Shown piece after piece: positions 12,854 through 14,160 of a stretch of 14,160 nucleotides of DNA. Source of the DNA: Anaerolineae bacterium. GTDB lineage: Bacteria > Chloroflexota > Anaerolineae > B4-G1 > SLSP01. The number at the start of each line of letters is the position of its first letter. The first letter of the stretch is position 1. The stretch is from positions 1 to 14,160 of the forward strand of contig JAFGNI010000376.1 in assembly GCA_016927095.1 (NCBI GenBank). The letters run 5' to 3'. The notes beneath the pieces were generated by a model. That model did not search any database. It was not told the origin of the DNA and saw nothing but the letters and a program-made list of their open reading frames with translations. The position numbers and the translations under genes are program-made.

Positions 12854-14160
12854 TCACCGTGCCACGCGCCATAGGCAGAGGGTACCCTCGCTGTCTGCCG
12901 ACGCCAGCCAATTCCCACCGGGGCTGAATGCCACCCGGCGCACGTGTCCCTGGTGTTGCGTGAGCGTGTCCAGCAGTGTCCGGGTTCGAATTTGCCAAAG
13001 GCAGATCGCGCCCTGCCAATCCCCTGCGGCGAGGAGATCGCCACTGGGATCGATCGAAAGTGCGCTGATCGGACGCACCGTCTCCTCTGTTTGGGCGAAC
13101 CGGGCCAGTTCCTGCCCCCGCTTCAAGTCCCAGATGCGCACCGTCTCATCCCAGCTGCCGGAGCCGGCGGCGGCGTTTCCCGCGCCAAAGCTCACGCAGG
13201 TGACCTGGGCCGTGTGCCCCGTCAGCGTCCACAGCTCCTTGCCCTGGTGACCTGTACCGGCCTGCGCCAGATCCCAGATGCGCACGGTGCGATCCCATCC
13301 GCCAGCAGAGGCTAACGTCTCGCCATCGGGGCTGACCGCCAGGTCCAGCACGGCGTCCGTGTGGCCTCGCAATGTCGTCGCGATCGTCGCTTCGTTCGCC
13401 TTCCAGATGTGCACGACGCCGTCCCGGCCTGCCGAGGCCAGGAGCTCGGGGTTAATGTAGACCACGCGCGTGACGCTGCCGCGGTGGCCTCGGAGCCGCG
13501 GGATGTCGCTGCCGGGATCCAGCCACCGCCAGAGATAGATGCCCCAGTCGCCGCTACTCAATGCCAAACTGAGCCCGTCGGGGTGCCAGGCCACGCCGGT
13601 GAGGATGCCCGTCTGCTGCCGCAGCGATGTCACGGCCTCGCCGTTGCCGACCTCCCAGATGTGGGCCACCGCATCGAACCCCACGGAGGCCAGTTGGCGC
13701 CCGTCAGGGCTGAAGGCCAGGTCGGAAACCTCACCCGCATGGGCGACCAGCGTGTGGGCGAGACGCACGCCGGAAGCCTCCCCTTTGGTCTGGGGCGCGG
13801 GGGTCTGGCTGGTGCGGAGCGGCGGCATGACCTGGGCGGTGCCCGTGGCCATCTCCAGGGCCTCGGCCCAGGCCTGCACACCCCAAAGTGCAGCCTCTTC
13901 CGAAAGGGCGGTGGTCTCGTGCAACTCTCGGGCGAGACGGGGGATGAGAACCCCGGTGGACAGCTGCGCGGTGGGCGGCGCCGACTTCATCCGGCGCAGT
14001 TCATCGGCTACACCCTCTTCCAGGGCACTCACCAGCACGAAAATCTCGCGCCGGTATTCGCCGCAGTAGTCGCGGAGCAGGGCCTCGACCCGCTTGGGGT
14101 CGGTGGAGACGGCTTCGCCATACTGCTGGATGATGGTCTTGAGCGACTGGCGCGGGACAT
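12854..14160 (-). CDS. WD40 beta-propeller protein with helical N-terminal module (5' end outside window)
   Basis: The frame is open to the window edge, giving 434 visible residues; the true start must lie beyond 14160. The first 100 or so residues form a helical module with the pattern PKRVEALLRDYCGEYRRE, then IFVLVSALEEGV and later LSEEAALWGVQAWAEAL. I recall similar modules joined to kinases and WD40 proteins in filamentous or multicellular-type bacteria but cannot name a domain. Seven WD repeats follow, with clear HIWEV, HIWKA, RIWDL and CLWRV ends and GH starts, enough for one closed propeller. No TM segment or signal is visible in this part. It probably acts as a cytoplasmic scaffold. 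It runs in the same direction as the envelope cluster, 150 bases upstream of it. Confidence 0.88.
   Translation of the reverse strand, partial: VPRQSLKTIIQQYGEAVSTDPKRVEALLRDYCGEYRREIFVLVSALEEGVADELRRMKSAPPTAQLSTGVLIPRLARELHETTALSEEAALWGVQAWAEALEMATGTAQVMPPLRTSQTPAPQTKGEASGVRLAHTLVAHAGEVSDLAFSPDGRQLASVGFDAVAHIWEVGNGEAVTSLRQQTGILTGVAWHPDGLSLALSSGDWGIYLWRWLDPGSDIPRLRGHRGSVTRVVYINPELLASAGRDGVVHIWKANEATIATTLRGHTDAVLDLAVSPDGETLASAGGWDRTVRIWDLAQAGTGHQGKELWTLTGHTAQVTCVSFGAGNAAAGSGSWDETVRIWDLKRGQELARFAQTEETVRPISALSIDPSGDLLAAGDWQGAICLWQIRTRTLLDTLTQHQGHVRRVAFSPGGNWLASADSEGTLCLWRVAR

Overview
This is a GC-rich bacterial window that most resembles Chloroflexota (an Anaerolineae-like lineage). That placement is an inference. 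It rests on a paired set of cyclic-di-AMP receptor-like proteins, a stand-alone cobalamin-binding mutase subunit next to MeaB, a membrane-anchored substrate-binding/VWA fusion protein, a WD40 protein with a helical N-terminal module, and interspersed intergenic repeats. I saw no rRNA, tRNA, CRISPR array or recognisable transposase.

Left part (1-1311): a GxxExxY-family PDDEXK-like gene sits between imperfect terminal inverted repeats (23-62 and 457-499), so it looks like a small cassette. The right repeat supplies the last residues and the stop codon of trmI, the tRNA m1A methyltransferase gene read on the minus strand.

Plus-strand block (1322-5880): a promoter region with a shared palindromic -10 separates trmI from a plus-strand run. 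The run starts with two tandem DarA/PstA-type (PII-like) cyclic-di-AMP receptor paralogues and a double-zinc-ribbon protein. After a 230-base gap holding a possible small ORF come the cobalamin-binding subunit of a methylmalonyl-CoA-type mutase, its chaperone GTPase meaB, a GNAT acetyltransferase and a divergent ribose-phosphate pyrophosphokinase (prs). Several junctions are tight or overlapping, which suggests operons.

Minus-strand block (5958-14160): a 16-bp inverted repeat lies between prs and the convergent minus-strand genes. Read in transcription order from the right edge, these are a WD40 protein (5' end outside the window), a membrane-anchored solute-binding-like protein, a membrane-anchored solute-binding plus VWA fusion, a two-TM coiled-coil protein of unknown function, a branched-chain-amino-acid-type binding lipoprotein, an aldo/keto reductase and a cysteine-rich flavodoxin-like reductase. 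The four genes from 12703 down to 7612 are separated by only 1, 19 and 11 bases. They encode three binding-protein folds with no ABC permease or ATPase in view, so they look more like a surface sensing or adhesion assembly than an importer.

The two most interesting items are this envelope cluster and the pair of cyclic-di-AMP receptor paralogues, which have complementary losses of ligand-site features.
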